This document shows, piece by piece, positions 35,540-43,853 of a stretch of 64,000 bases of DNA. The stretch's first letter is position 1. Each line of letters opens with the position of its first letter. The notes beneath the pieces are model-generated. The model was not told the DNA's origin. It worked only from the letters and a program-made list of their open reading frames with translations, and did no database searches. The stretch covers positions 1,860,001 to 1,924,000 of the forward strand of contig NZ_BMRB01000001.1 in the NCBI RefSeq assembly GCF_014648415.1, written 5' to 3'. The position numbers were made by a program, and so were the translations under genes. Origin of the DNA: Actinokineospora fastidiosa. Its GTDB lineage: Bacteria; Actinomycetota; Actinomycetes; Mycobacteriales; Pseudonocardiaceae.

Positions 35540-37831
35540 TCACTCGATGTTACTTAGCCGCTCTGGAAGGTCCTCGCTTGAGGGCCAATCGCCACGCGAT
35601 GCGGCATCGATGAAGGTGGAGACCCGGGATCGCTGCGCGCGAACCGGCACCCACACCTTTGTGGCGCTGCGTCGACTCGACACCATTAAACCTGACCGGA
35701 CTAGCTCTCCGATCACTGGATCTACAAGTCGGTAGAAGGCAGGCGGAAGTCCTCGGCGTAGTGCGCTGTCCTTGCGTCCGGTACCCTGCTGTGCGTAAAG
35801 CTTCTTAAGGATAGTAAGGGCAACAAGGATTGCTGGGGAGTGGGGAAGGTCCATTAATGAGTCGGTGGTCGTATCGAGCTTTGTAATGTCTCCGAAGTCG
35901 CAGTCGGTGAAGGACTCGACAGGAAGCTCTTCCTTAGATCGAAGGCCCTCAATCTGCAGAAAATCGCACCGGTAGAATCTCGGGAGATGTTGCAATTCCC
36001 CCCCGATGTCAAGGCGGCCGAAGAAGCAGTCTTGGAACTCGACGGACGACAAGTCTACGCCACTAGGCGTGTGCAACTCGCTGATGGTTAGATTGCTCAC
36101 ATAAATGCGCTCGATGATTGGGACGCGAAGTTCAAGCGCGATAGACAAGAGGTCCACGGCTAGAGGTGGGGAAGCTTCACTACGTTTAACGGTTTGGGCG
36201 AGAGCGGTCTTAACGAGGCCTCCAGCTGCTCCCCCGTGGGTGTGCAGCTTGTGTGCAGCGGATTCTATGCCCACGCCCTCGAGGAGTTGCTGCCAATCGT
36301 CAGATGGCAGGTTTGTACTATAAGGATCTTCGATGTATCTGACGACATCTCCGGCACGTGCTACATCTGCGAGTACTGGATCTATAATTTTTCGTGCCTC
36401 AGTTCGTGGGTCGTCCGTAGCCAGGAGAGGCAATCTTCGGAGGAGCACTTCCTGTCGCTCATCTGGTGGAAATCCGACGACTTCCCGAAATGACTGGCGT
36501 ACATCCTCCATGTAGACCGGGCCTACGCCGCTGCCGGTTCTCCTGGCTTTGGTTGCTACCCTCTCCAAGATCTCCCGCAGCTGTATTCCTGATACGTTTC
36601 CTTCAATCTGCGCCTCCCGGTCGAACGTGAGCGATAGTAGCAGATCCCATCCCTCTGGGGCTGCCAGAGTCGAGTCAACAACCTCTCCCAGGACGTTCTT
36701 CACAGCGAGATATCCAAGGAGGAGCGGCCGGGGAGGAAGCCACTGGGGGATATCGACGCTCCACCCTTGTCTGCGCAGGTAACGGGTGACTTGCTCATCG
36801 GTGAAGTCGGTGGCGCTCACGAGAAGAGCGTCGTCGGGTAGGCCCATGGAGTCTCTGAGGTCTTCAGCCCGATGAAAGAAATTTCGACGTCCAGCGATTG
36901 CGACACCGACGCTCTGAGGTGTTTCTCTGACGAACCTTCGCACAAGTTCCACGCTCGCGCGCTTTGCCGATCTTTCGTTGGTGAGGTAGCCACCACCGAC
37001 GTTCGCAGGTGCAATCTCGTCAAATCCATCGAGAATGATGTGGGCATATCCGGCTCGCCATGCGCGTACGAGTTGATCAGATCGGTAGAAGCCGACATTC
37101 CTGGCGTGGCGTTCAAGGGCTTCGACGGGGTCTACCTGACCATGGTGGTCCCGGAGGCTTATATGCACTGGGAAAGTTATTGCACCGCCGATCTGGTACT
37201 CTTGGGCGAGATCAAGAAAGATCTGACGTAAAGTCATACTCTTGCCAGCGCCGTAGTCCCCGAGAACTATCACGCGGCGACACTCTTTAATTGATCGCAA
37301 CAGATGTTTGTATCGAGTTATTTGGTTCTCCTTCTCGAAGGCGACGAAGTCCATTGGAAAGTATTCGCCCAGATCTGTTGCGGAGCCGCTCGCGAGATTC
37401 TTTGCACTGCCGAATGCCATGTCGCGTCGGGCGATCAAGTAGTTGTGCGCCTGTATCAACCGACCTCTGAACGTGGAATACGATAATGCGCTGACGAGCG
37501 GATTGCCAATCCGTTCAATCATTGTGCGCTGTTCGGGCGTCGGTTCGTCTCTCGTGATGAAATATCCGCTAACCTCCTTGCTGGGGTGGAGCTCCTTTAG
37601 TTTTCTGCATAGATTGTCCAGCTTCTTGCCGTCGCTTAGCGCTTTATTGGGACGTGAGCTTACGGTGCATTCTATTGCGACAGCCACGTCGTCATTCACG
37701 AAAACGCCGTCACGCTCGCGACCTTCGATAATGACCGGCCCGCCTCGATCCGTCCCGGGGTACATCCAGCGGGCTATACGGATCACCTCGTTCTCGAAGG
37801 CGCTTTCGGCCGCTCGTTCTTGACTTGCCAT
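35540..37831 (-). CDS. NACHT-type STAND NTPase with N-terminal nuclease-like domain
   Basis: The 763-residue protein has an N-terminal domain (1-130) like PD-(D/E)xK restriction nucleases, with GRERDGV (D41) and VAIECTVSS (E54, with Thr where Lys is usual). A NACHT ATPase follows, with Walker A GDYGAGKS (191-198) and Walker B HIILDGFDE (264-272), then AIAGRRNFF as sensor. A helical region (about 350-560) leads into a pentapeptide-like segment (about 575-650; LSSVEFQDCFFGRLDI). This layout is known from bacterial NLR-like anti-phage proteins. AGGGAG lies upstream of ATG 37831. Codon use is far less GC-biased than in its neighbours, which indicates acquisition by transfer. It is a single-gene unit. 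Confidence 0.85.
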   Translation of the reverse strand: MASQERAAESAFENEVIRIARWMYPGTDRGGPVIIEGRERDGVFVNDDVAVAIECTVSSRPNKALSDGKKLDNLCRKLKELHPSKEVSGYFITRDEPTPEQRTMIERIGNPLVSALSYSTFRGRLIQAHNYLIARRDMAFGSAKNLASGSATDLGEYFPMDFVAFEKENQITRYKHLLRSIKECRRVIVLGDYGAGKSMTLRQIFLDLAQEYQIGGAITFPVHISLRDHHGQVDPVEALERHARNVGFYRSDQLVRAWRAGYAHIILDGFDEIAPANVGGGYLTNERSAKRASVELVRRFVRETPQSVGVAIAGRRNFFHRAEDLRDSMGLPDDALLVSATDFTDEQVTRYLRRQGWSVDIPQWLPPRPLLLGYLAVKNVLGEVVDSTLAAPEGWDLLLSLTFDREAQIEGNVSGIQLREILERVATKARRTGSGVGPVYMEDVRQSFREVVGFPPDERQEVLLRRLPLLATDDPRTEARKIIDPVLADVARAGDVVRYIEDPYSTNLPSDDWQQLLEGVGIESAAHKLHTHGGAAGGLVKTALAQTVKRSEASPPLAVDLLSIALELRVPIIERIYVSNLTISELHTPSGVDLSSVEFQDCFFGRLDIGGELQHLPRFYRCDFLQIEGLRSKEELPVESFTDCDFGDITKLDTTTDSLMDLPHSPAILVALTILKKLYAQQGTGRKDSALRRGLPPAFYRLVDPVIGELVRSGLMVSSRRSATKVWVPVRAQRSRVSTFIDAASRGDWPSSEDLPERLSNIE

Positions 37832-38051
37832 CCATCGCTCCCTATGTACGCAGCGTCGCGTACCAGTGCATAGCCAGTCACTGCTCAGGTGTTACAGGAG
37901 ATCGTCCGGGCATCAGGAGCCGGCCAGCACCTGGGCGCAGCTACCGTCGCTCAGTCGGTTCTGCTGGGCCAAGAAACCAAGCTCACGTGGTTCGTGGTGA
38001 CGTGCGGTCAGATCCCCTGCCGCTCAGGCCCGATGCGAGGAAGATGGCTCC

Positions 38052-39263
38052 ATGAGCGGATGTGCCGAGTCTCCATTCCTCCCTCACCGGGGTGTCTATA
38101 CAACTGTTACCAATGAGGCAGAGCTTCGAGCGGCACTGCGGAACGGCGGCGACATCTCCGCGGACCTCACCGTCGAGCTGAGCGCGCCGTTGGAGGTGAG
38201 TGTGCCGGGGACCCGGGTGCGCGGCGGTCGGTACCGCATCGAGTCGGGACCCGCGTGGGTTGGAACTGTGTCGGACATCGAGTTGGGCGAGCTGCGCATC
38301 GAGGGCGGACGGCGAGGCGCTCCGGTGTACGACAAGGAGCAGCGGCTGGTTCATCTGGTGGGGACTGAGGCTGCGCCGCTCGCCGGGGTTGTGGTTCAGG
38401 ACTGCCGGATTGGGGAGTCGCGGGGGGACGCGGTCAGGTTGGAGTGGTGTGTCGACTCGCAGGTGCGGGGGGTGGTCGCGCGTGGGCTGCTCTACGCCGG
38501 GGTGATGGTGATCTCCGGGGAGCGGGTGGTCGTCGAGGGCTGCACCGTCACGGATGCCCCGCTGACTCCCGGGGTGGTCAACACCTACGGCATCGCGGTC
38601 ACCGATTACGCCAACACCGAGCAGGCGCGGTCGCGGGATTGTGCGGTTGTGGGCAATACCGTCAGCCTGATCGACTGGGAGGGGATCGACACGCACGGTG
38701 GGGACGGGATTCTGGTCGCGGGCAACACCGTGCAGGGGTGTGCGCGGGGTGTCGCGTTGGTGGTGGGCAACGAGACCCGGACCACCGCGCCCACCCGGTG
38801 CACCGTGACCGGGAACAGCATCAGCGCTCGCGGCATGCGGGTCGCGCAGCGGGAGGGGATTGTCCTAGGTGGACTTCCCGGGCGGGCCGCGAGCGCGGTG
38901 GTCAGCGGGAATCGGATCGACGGTTACCGGCGGCCTTACCTCTGGGGCGACTACATCGGCGAGCTCGTCGTCAGCGGCAACAACCACCCGATGATCCCCT
39001 GGTCCGCGCTCGACCTGACCGGCAGCGACTTCAGCGAGGACCCGCGTGACCCGCTGCGGTACATGGTCGACGGCGGCGAGGCCCGGCTTCGGGGCGCGGT
39101 GGTCGGCGAGGGCTCTTATGTCGGACGCATCCCGTCGCCGCACGGTAGGCCGTTGGTGGCCACCCGGGTGTCGGACGCGCTCGTCGTGTTCCCGGATGGC
39201 GCTGTGCGGGTGTCCGAAGAGGACGTTCTGCCCGTCGTGGGCACGTGGCGGGTCAGGGCTTGA
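38052..39263 (+). CDS. Right-handed beta-helix repeat protein
   Basis: The 403-residue protein consists mostly of short strands with recurring G-N-x-h and D-N/G turns (for example NTVSLIDWEGIDTHGGDGI, then GNTVQGCARG and GNSISARGM), the pattern of parallel beta-helix folds (pectate lyase or PbH1 type). No signal peptide or membrane segment is visible, so it appears cytosolic, which is unusual for this fold. GAGGAAG lies before ATG 38052. It diverges from the NACHT gene across 220 bp and converges with the methyltransferase, overlapping by 11 bp. Its GC content is intermediate. No catalytic function can be assigned. Confidence 0.75.
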   Translation: MSGCAESPFLPHRGVYTTVTNEAELRAALRNGGDISADLTVELSAPLEVSVPGTRVRGGRYRIESGPAWVGTVSDIELGELRIEGGRRGAPVYDKEQRLVHLVGTEAAPLAGVVVQDCRIGESRGDAVRLEWCVDSQVRGVVARGLLYAGVMVISGERVVVEGCTVTDAPLTPGVVNTYGIAVTDYANTEQARSRDCAVVGNTVSLIDWEGIDTHGGDGILVAGNTVQGCARGVALVVGNETRTTAPTRCTVTGNSISARGMRVAQREGIVLGGLPGRAASAVVSGNRIDGYRRPYLWGDYIGELVVSGNNHPMIPWSALDLTGSDFSEDPRDPLRYMVDGGEARLRGAVVGEGSYVGRIPSPHGRPLVATRVSDALVVFPDGAVRVSEEDVLPVVGTWRVRA

Positions 39264-39966
39264 GGAGGGTCAGGTAGGCCATGCCCAGCACCTCGCGCCA
39301 GCCGCGCAGCCAGGCGGTGCGGTGTGCGGCGGCTCGGGCGGCCACGTCCGTCGCGTCGGGGTTGGCCTGGAGCCAGCGCTGCCTGCCGAGCGCGTGACGG
39401 GACTCGAAGTCGTCCCACTCGTCGAGAGTGGCCTGGGAGAGGTGCAGCAGCTGGTAGCCGTGGTCGAGGGCGAGGTCGACCAACTCGGCCATGCTCCGGT
39501 ACTCCTCGCGCACCATGGGCATCACGGCAAGGCGCTCGGCGGACGGCGGGACCTGCCAGAAGCCCTCACCGAGCAGGAGCCGACCGCCGGGCCGCAACAG
39601 CTCATGCACGGCCCGCAACGCGTTCGCCGTGTGGTCGACCGGATCGCCGCCCCAGACGTGGGTCGCGCCGTTGACGATCACGACGTCCGCACTGCCCGTC
39701 CACGCCCCGGCGTCGCCGACCTCCAGGGTCACCGCCAGCCCCCGCGCCTCGGCGGTGGCCCGCCCATGCTCGATCGCCGCCGCGTCCAGGTCGACCCCGT
39801 GCCCGACGGCCCCGCGAGCCACCGCGCGCAGAAGCAGTTCGCCCCACCCACACCCCAGATCGACGACCCGCCGCCCCTCCAACGGCCCGAGCGTCGTGAG
39901 CAGCTGGTCGGCCCGCGCGGAGGACAGCGGACCGTTGAAGTCGAGGTCTTCGAAGAGAGGTGGCAT
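39253..39966 (-). CDS. Class I SAM-dependent methyltransferase
   Basis: The 237-residue protein has the Rossmann methyltransferase motifs: VVDLGCGWGELLLRAV (motif I) near residue 34, a second acidic residue in GVDLDAAAIEHG, and VVIVNGATHVWGG as motif IV. The substrate is probably small; no DNA methylase motif (NPPY/DPPY) is present. ATG 39966 starts at the conserved MPPLFEDLDF. A TTG at 40005 is also possible: it has GGGGGTAA upstream that overlaps the Doc-like stop, which would couple the two genes. The gene is the last of a TIR, Doc-like, methyltransferase series. Confidence 0.8.
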   Translation of the reverse strand: MPPLFEDLDFNGPLSSARADQLLTTLGPLEGRRVVDLGCGWGELLLRAVARGAVGHGVDLDAAAIEHGRATAEARGLAVTLEVGDAGAWTGSADVVIVNGATHVWGGDPVDHTANALRAVHELLRPGGRLLLGEGFWQVPPSAERLAVMPMVREEYRSMAELVDLALDHGYQLLHLSQATLDEWDDFESRHALGRQRWLQANPDATDVAARAAAHRTAWLRGWREVLGMAYLTLLKP

Positions 39967-40010
39967 CACCGTTGGCAGGGTGGTCCGCCGCCGCTGCCGA
40001 GGCAATCGAA

Positions 40011-40505
40011 TTACCCCCGCTCAACGCCCGCCCAGTCCTGGAGCCGCTCGGCAAGGGTGCGGATGTCCACCATTCCGGCCGCCACCTCCCGCACGAGGTC
40101 CAGTGCCTCGTCCATCGGTGTGTCCAGGCGGTGGCCGTTGAGGTCGCAGAAGGTGACTGCGGCGATCCAGGCCAAGCGCCAGTTGCCCTCGCGCAGGGGC
40201 TTTCCGCGGACGATCGCCTCCAGCAGTGCCGCCGCCTTCAGCCACAGCGTGTCGTAAGCGGGCATGCCCATCACGACAGCCTGGGGCCGGAGGACGGCTG
40301 TGTAGATCACGCCCAGGTCGTCGACCACCAAGTCCTCCGACACCACGGCCGACACGAGCACCAGCAGGTCGTCGGCGTCCAGATAGCGGATCGCGTTCGG
40401 GCGGAGGTGGGCCAGGAGGGACTGGTCCGTCTCCTCGATCCGCCCGCGCAGCGCGCGCAGGTGTTCGCCGAGGGAGCCGAACGCGTCGGCGAGGTCGTCG
40501 GTCAT
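40011..40505 (-). CDS. Doc/Fic-like protein with degenerate active site
   Basis: The 164-residue protein follows the Doc toxin pattern throughout: YLDADDLLVLVSAVVSED, then VLRPQAVVMGMPAYDTLWLKAAALLEAI, and GKPLREGNWRLAW at 101-113 where Doc has HxxxxxGNKR. The catalytic His is Lys102 and the motif Lys is Trp109, while Asn108 and Arg110 remain. So it is probably not an active AMP-transferase or kinase and may bind a nucleotide or a partner. No antitoxin-like gene precedes it. Its ATG overlaps the TIR stop (ATGA), which couples their translation. Confidence 0.75.
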   Translation of the reverse strand: MTDDLADAFGSLGEHLRALRGRIEETDQSLLAHLRPNAIRYLDADDLLVLVSAVVSEDLVVDDLGVIYTAVLRPQAVVMGMPAYDTLWLKAAALLEAIVRGKPLREGNWRLAWIAAVTFCDLNGHRLDTPMDEALDLVREVAAGMVDIRTLAERLQDWAGVERG

Positions 40506-41494
40506 GGGGTCACCCAGCCCGCGAAGACGCGTTCGGCGTCGGTGAACTTCATGAGGGCGCCCTCGGCTCGGGTGAGGACGTCGCGGAGGGTGGGGGTTCG
40601 GGCGCGGATGTCGCCCAGGGTGGTCGTCAGGCGGGTGATCGCCGAGGACAGGGCGGCAGTCTCCGCGGCGATCTCGGTGACGCGCTCGCGGAAGCGCTGC
40701 CGCCCGGACAGGGCGGCGGTGTCCAAACCGGAATCCGGCCAGCCCAGCACGGCCCGCACGTCGGTGTCCACCCGGACGACGTCCTCGGCGAAGCGGGTGG
40801 CGTGGGTGTCCAGGCGGGCCGTCAGGGGGATGAGGTCGGTCGGCGGACCGGGCACGGTGGTGACCAGCAGGCTGGACGTGATCGGCGCCTGCAGCGCCAC
40901 CAGCTCGGTGTGGAAGCCCGCCAGGCTCGACGCCAGCCTCGGCACCGCCGCCGAGGCCGACCGGATGAGGGCGTCGTACGCGCCCGGGTCCGCCCCGGAG
41001 GGCGCCGCGGCGCGGCTGAGGTCCAGCAGGGACCGGGCCAGCGCGCGGACCGTGGCGCGGAACTCGCGGTCGTGCGGCTCGGCGGCGCGCAGGGCGGTGA
41101 TGTCCTGGTGCTGGTAGCGCGCGGCCAGCGCCATCAGTGCGTCCGGGGCGTCGCACGAGAGGTCCGGGACCGGGACGTACAGCAGGGACAGCACGCGGTC
41201 GGCCAGCCCGATCCGCTTGGCCTTGGACACGAACGCCAGGAACTCCTCCCGGCAGAACGTGCTCTGGAAGTACCGCGGCGTCAGCACCGGGATGAAGAAC
41301 GCCGCCGAGGCCACCGCAGCCTCGATCCGGTCGCGCCAGTCGTCGCCCCAGGCCAGGTCGGTGTCGATGAACAGCTCCAGCTCGGCCCCGGCGATCATCG
41401 CGAACTCGTCGCGCACGGCCTGGGCGAGGGTGGTGAGCATGCCGCGGTCGTGGCGGTCGTCGTCGATCCGGTACGACCAGAAGGCGCGGACCAT
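40502..41494 (-). CDS. TIR domain protein
   Basis: The 330-residue protein starts with a TIR domain (3 to about 105): FWSYRIDDDRHD is the first strand and loop, LELFIDTDLAWGDDWRDRIE the BB-loop region, and FQSTFCREEFLAF holds a C-x-x-E (E84), the position of the catalytic Glu in TIR NAD+ hydrolases. The rest is alpha-helical without a known effector or sensor motif; residues 170-330 look like a coiled or bundle region. GGAGGAG precedes ATG 41494. It heads a minus-strand operon with the Doc-like and methyltransferase genes. Bacterial TIR proteins commonly serve anti-phage defence; that role here is inferred. Confidence 0.85.
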   Translation of the reverse strand: MVRAFWSYRIDDDRHDRGMLTTLAQAVRDEFAMIAGAELELFIDTDLAWGDDWRDRIEAAVASAAFFIPVLTPRYFQSTFCREEFLAFVSKAKRIGLADRVLSLLYVPVPDLSCDAPDALMALAARYQHQDITALRAAEPHDREFRATVRALARSLLDLSRAAAPSGADPGAYDALIRSASAAVPRLASSLAGFHTELVALQAPITSSLLVTTVPGPPTDLIPLTARLDTHATRFAEDVVRVDTDVRAVLGWPDSGLDTAALSGRQRFRERVTEIAAETAALSSAITRLTTTLGDIRARTPTLRDVLTRAEGALMKFTDAERVFAGWVTP

Positions 41495-41608
41495 GCGGCT
41501 CCTCCAAGCGCGGTGATCGGGAAAAGAGGCTACCGGGTTCGTCGTTGAGGACCGAACCTGTCCGGAACCCGCCATACAGTGGTCCCAGACACCGAGAGGG
41601 GAACCACG

Positions 41609-42118
41609 ATGACCACCACCGAGACCGTCCTGACCGGCGAGCGGGCCGACATCCTGGAGTCGCTGGCCAAGGCCCGCCACTTCCTGCGCCACACCGTCCG
41701 CGGCCTGACCGACGAGCAGGCGCGCGCCCGCACCACCGAGAGCGAGCTGACCCTCGGCGGTCTCATCAAGCACGTGGCCGCCACCGAGCTGCAGTGGCGC
41801 CGGTTCATCACCGACGGACCCAGGGCCATGGACTTCTCCAGCGACGCCGTCGAGGGCTGGCTGGACAACTTCCGGCTCACCGGCACGCTGGAGGAGGTCC
41901 TCGACAGCTACGCCGAGGTCGCCAGCGAGACCGACGAGCTGGTCAAGACCGTCGACCTCGACCTCGCCCACCCGCTGCCCACGGCGCCCTGGTTCGAGGC
42001 GGACGTGAGCTGGACGGCCCGCCGCGCCCTGCTGCACATCGTCGCCGAGACCGCGCAGCACGCGGGCCACGCCGACATCATCCGCGAGTCCCTCGACGGC
42101 CAGAAGTCCATGGGCTGA
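41609..42118 (+). CDS. DinB/DUF664 family protein
   Basis: The 169-residue protein is a four-helix DinB-type fold that usually binds one metal through three His. Candidates are in LIKHVAATELQWRR near residue 47 and HIVAETAQHAGHADIIRE near 141. Members include mycothiol-dependent transferases, so a thiol-transfer or detoxification role is possible but not shown. GAGGGGAA precedes ATG 41609. It diverges from the TIR operon with a 114-bp promoter region. Confidence 0.87.
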   Translation: MTTTETVLTGERADILESLAKARHFLRHTVRGLTDEQARARTTESELTLGGLIKHVAATELQWRRFITDGPRAMDFSSDAVEGWLDNFRLTGTLEEVLDSYAEVASETDELVKTVDLDLAHPLPTAPWFEADVSWTARRALLHIVAETAQHAGHADIIRESLDGQKSMG

Positions 42119-42222
42119 CCCATGTGGACCACCGGCGTCCCGCCGTCCGACGCCGGTGGCCGCCCGTTCGCCGCTCACCCCGTCCGCCTGGCGGGACGCC
42201 CTTGCGGGGCGGATGATCCACT

Positions 42223-42465
42223 GTGACCCTGACGGGTGTGACCGATCGCACCTGCCCGCACTGCGAGGGCCTGGGCCTGTTGCGGTGGCAGCAGGCGATC
42301 CCCACCGAGGACGGGTTCGTGCTGCGCGAGATGGAGCACCCCTGCCCCAAGGGCTGCGGCGGGCACTGGCGGCATCCCGCCGCCGAGGCCGACCTGGTGA
42401 TCGACTTAGGACTGCCCGGCGCGGAAGAGCCGGTTCACGAGCGGTTGGTAGAGCGACCCGAGTAG
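42223..42465 (+). CDS. Small zinc-ribbon-like protein
   Basis: The 80-residue product carries CPHCEG near residue 11 and CPKGCGG near 41, a CxxC...CxxxC pattern that should bind zinc. The C-terminal part is acidic. No family is recognised. The start is GTG 42223, 104 bp after the DinB gene. Its end overlaps the convergent SDR gene by 60 bp; a real protein may end as predicted, but the overlap lowers confidence. Confidence 0.5.
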   Translation: MTLTGVTDRTCPHCEGLGLLRWQQAIPTEDGFVLREMEHPCPKGCGGHWRHPAAEADLVIDLGLPGAEEPVHERLVERPE

Positions 42466-43185
42466 CCGGGGCAGCAGGTCGATCGCGTAGGCGTCCGGCC
42501 CGACGAGCACCCGCGCCTTGTCCTTCCGCGCCCCGTCGAGGATCCGGCGGGCCGCCGCGTCCGGGGACGTGATGGCGACCTTGTCGAGGGAGCGGTTGAA
42601 ATCCGCCTTCTCGCTGGGGTCGGACGTGCGGCCCTTGCGCGCGATGTTGGTCTTGATCCCGCCCGGGTGCACGCACGTCACCCCGACCCCGGTGCCCGCC
42701 ATCTCCTGGCGTAGCGCCTCGGTGAACCCGCGCACCGCGAACTTCGAGGCGTTGTACGCGCTCAGCGACGGCACCGCGATCAGCCCGAACGCGCTGGAGA
42801 TGTTGACCACCGACCCGCGCGCGGCGACCAGGTGCGGCAGGAACGCCCGGGTGCCGTGCACGACGCCCCAGAAGTTGACGTCCATGACCCAGCGCAGCTC
42901 CTCGTCGGACATCTGCGCCACGGTGCCCTTCAGCGCCACGCCCGCGTTGTTGACCACCAGGTCGACCCGGCCGAACTCGGCGGCGACCGCCGCGGCGTGG
43001 GCGTGGACCGCGTCGCGGTCGGCGACGTCGAGCCGGTAGCGGCGAGCGCCGGTCTCGGGGAGCTCGTCGATGTCGGACGCGGCCACCCGCGCGCCCTCGG
43101 CGAGCAGCCGCCGCACGAGCGCCGCGCCGATGCCCGACGCCGCGCCCGTCACCACGGCCACCTTGTCGGCGAACGATCGGGTCAC
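42406..43185 (-). CDS. Short-chain dehydrogenase/reductase
   Basis: The 259-residue classical SDR has the NAD(P)-binding VVTGAASGIGAALVRRLL, the acidic SDIDELPE after strand 2, NNAG near residue 85, and the Ser...YNASK catalytic set (NISSAFGLIAVPSLSAYNASK). The substrate is unknown; the C-terminal extension (AYAIDLLPRLLGSLYQPLVNRLF) is typical of SDRs annotated as acting on lipid substrates. The GTG 43185 overlaps the TIGR03089 stop by four bases, indicating one operon. Confidence 0.9.
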   Translation of the reverse strand: MTRSFADKVAVVTGAASGIGAALVRRLLAEGARVAASDIDELPETGARRYRLDVADRDAVHAHAAAVAAEFGRVDLVVNNAGVALKGTVAQMSDEELRWVMDVNFWGVVHGTRAFLPHLVAARGSVVNISSAFGLIAVPSLSAYNASKFAVRGFTEALRQEMAGTGVGVTCVHPGGIKTNIARKGRTSDPSEKADFNRSLDKVAITSPDAAARRILDGARKDKARVLVGPDAYAIDLLPRLLGSLYQPLVNRLFRAGQS

Positions 43186-43844
43186 AGGTCGACGGTAGTG
43201 CGCTCGGCGGCCCGGTGCGCGTCCAGCCGCGCGGGGTTGCTCACCTGCACCACGGACCCGCCCGCGGCCAGCGGCGCGACCAGCGCGGCCAGCACGCCGT
43301 CCGGGACCGTCCAGTCCCGTGTGGACAGCACGCGGGCGCCACGCGGCAGATCGAGGGCGCGGGCGGCGGCCAGCACCTCGTCGACCGTCATCCCGGCCAG
43401 CGCGGGCGTGTCGCCGGGCAGCGGGCCGCCCAGGAAGTCGTCGCCGCACAGCCGCGCCTCGCCGACGAAGTCCGCCGCGCCGTCGACCGGGCCGCCGAGG
43501 TCGCGGCCCATCGGGTCCAGCGACACCGCGGCGAGCACGCCGGGTCCGGTCTCGCCGGGGACCACGAAGGTCACCCGCGCGTCGCCGTCGGCGACCACGT
43601 GCGCGCCGCACCACCACGCGCCCAACAGCACCCCGGCGGTCTGCCAGTGCGCGGGAAGCCGCACCGCCACCGGGTCGCCCGGCTCGACGTCGTGCTCGTC
43701 GACCAGCCAGTTCGCGGTCTTGGCCGCCCAGTTCGCCAGCGTCGCCGCCGACAGTTCGACGCGGGTGCCCGCGGCGTCGTCGTAGTGGGTGACGGCGGGC
43801 CGCGCGGGCGGCAGGGGGCTCAGCAGGTGCTCGGTCAGGCTCAC
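43182..43844 (-). CDS. TIGR03089 family protein (truncated adenylate-forming-like)
   Basis: The 220-residue protein resembles the N-terminal part of acyl-adenylating enzymes (VEPGDPVAVRLPAHWQTAGVLLG) but lacks the P-loop SGTTG and the C-terminal domain, as in the actinobacterial TIGR03089 group (Rv3268 in M. tuberculosis). Function is unknown. It lies between an SDR gene (GTGA overlap) and an LCP gene 9 bp upstream, the same neighbour as in mycobacteria. Confidence 0.82.
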   Translation of the reverse strand: MSLTEHLLSPLPPARPAVTHYDDAAGTRVELSAATLANWAAKTANWLVDEHDVEPGDPVAVRLPAHWQTAGVLLGAWWCGAHVVADGDARVTFVVPGETGPGVLAAVSLDPMGRDLGGPVDGAADFVGEARLCGDDFLGGPLPGDTPALAGMTVDEVLAAARALDLPRGARVLSTRDWTVPDGVLAALVAPLAAGGSVVQVSNPARLDAHRAAERTTVDL

Positions 43845-43853
43845 GGGGCTTCC

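Noticed and set aside
37832-38051. A short gene between the NACHT and beta-helix genes
   Set aside because: Frames of 60-76 codons exist, but none has a ribosome site or recognisable composition; the region more likely holds the divergent promoters.
35390-38051. Integrated prophage or transposon around the NACHT gene
   Set aside because: No integrase, transposase, terminal inverted repeats or tRNA-derived att site was seen, despite the lower GC content.
40011-40505. Active Doc toxin of a Phd-Doc pair
   Set aside because: The motif His is Lys and the motif Lys is Trp, and no Phd-like antitoxin gene is adjacent; the upstream partner is a TIR protein.
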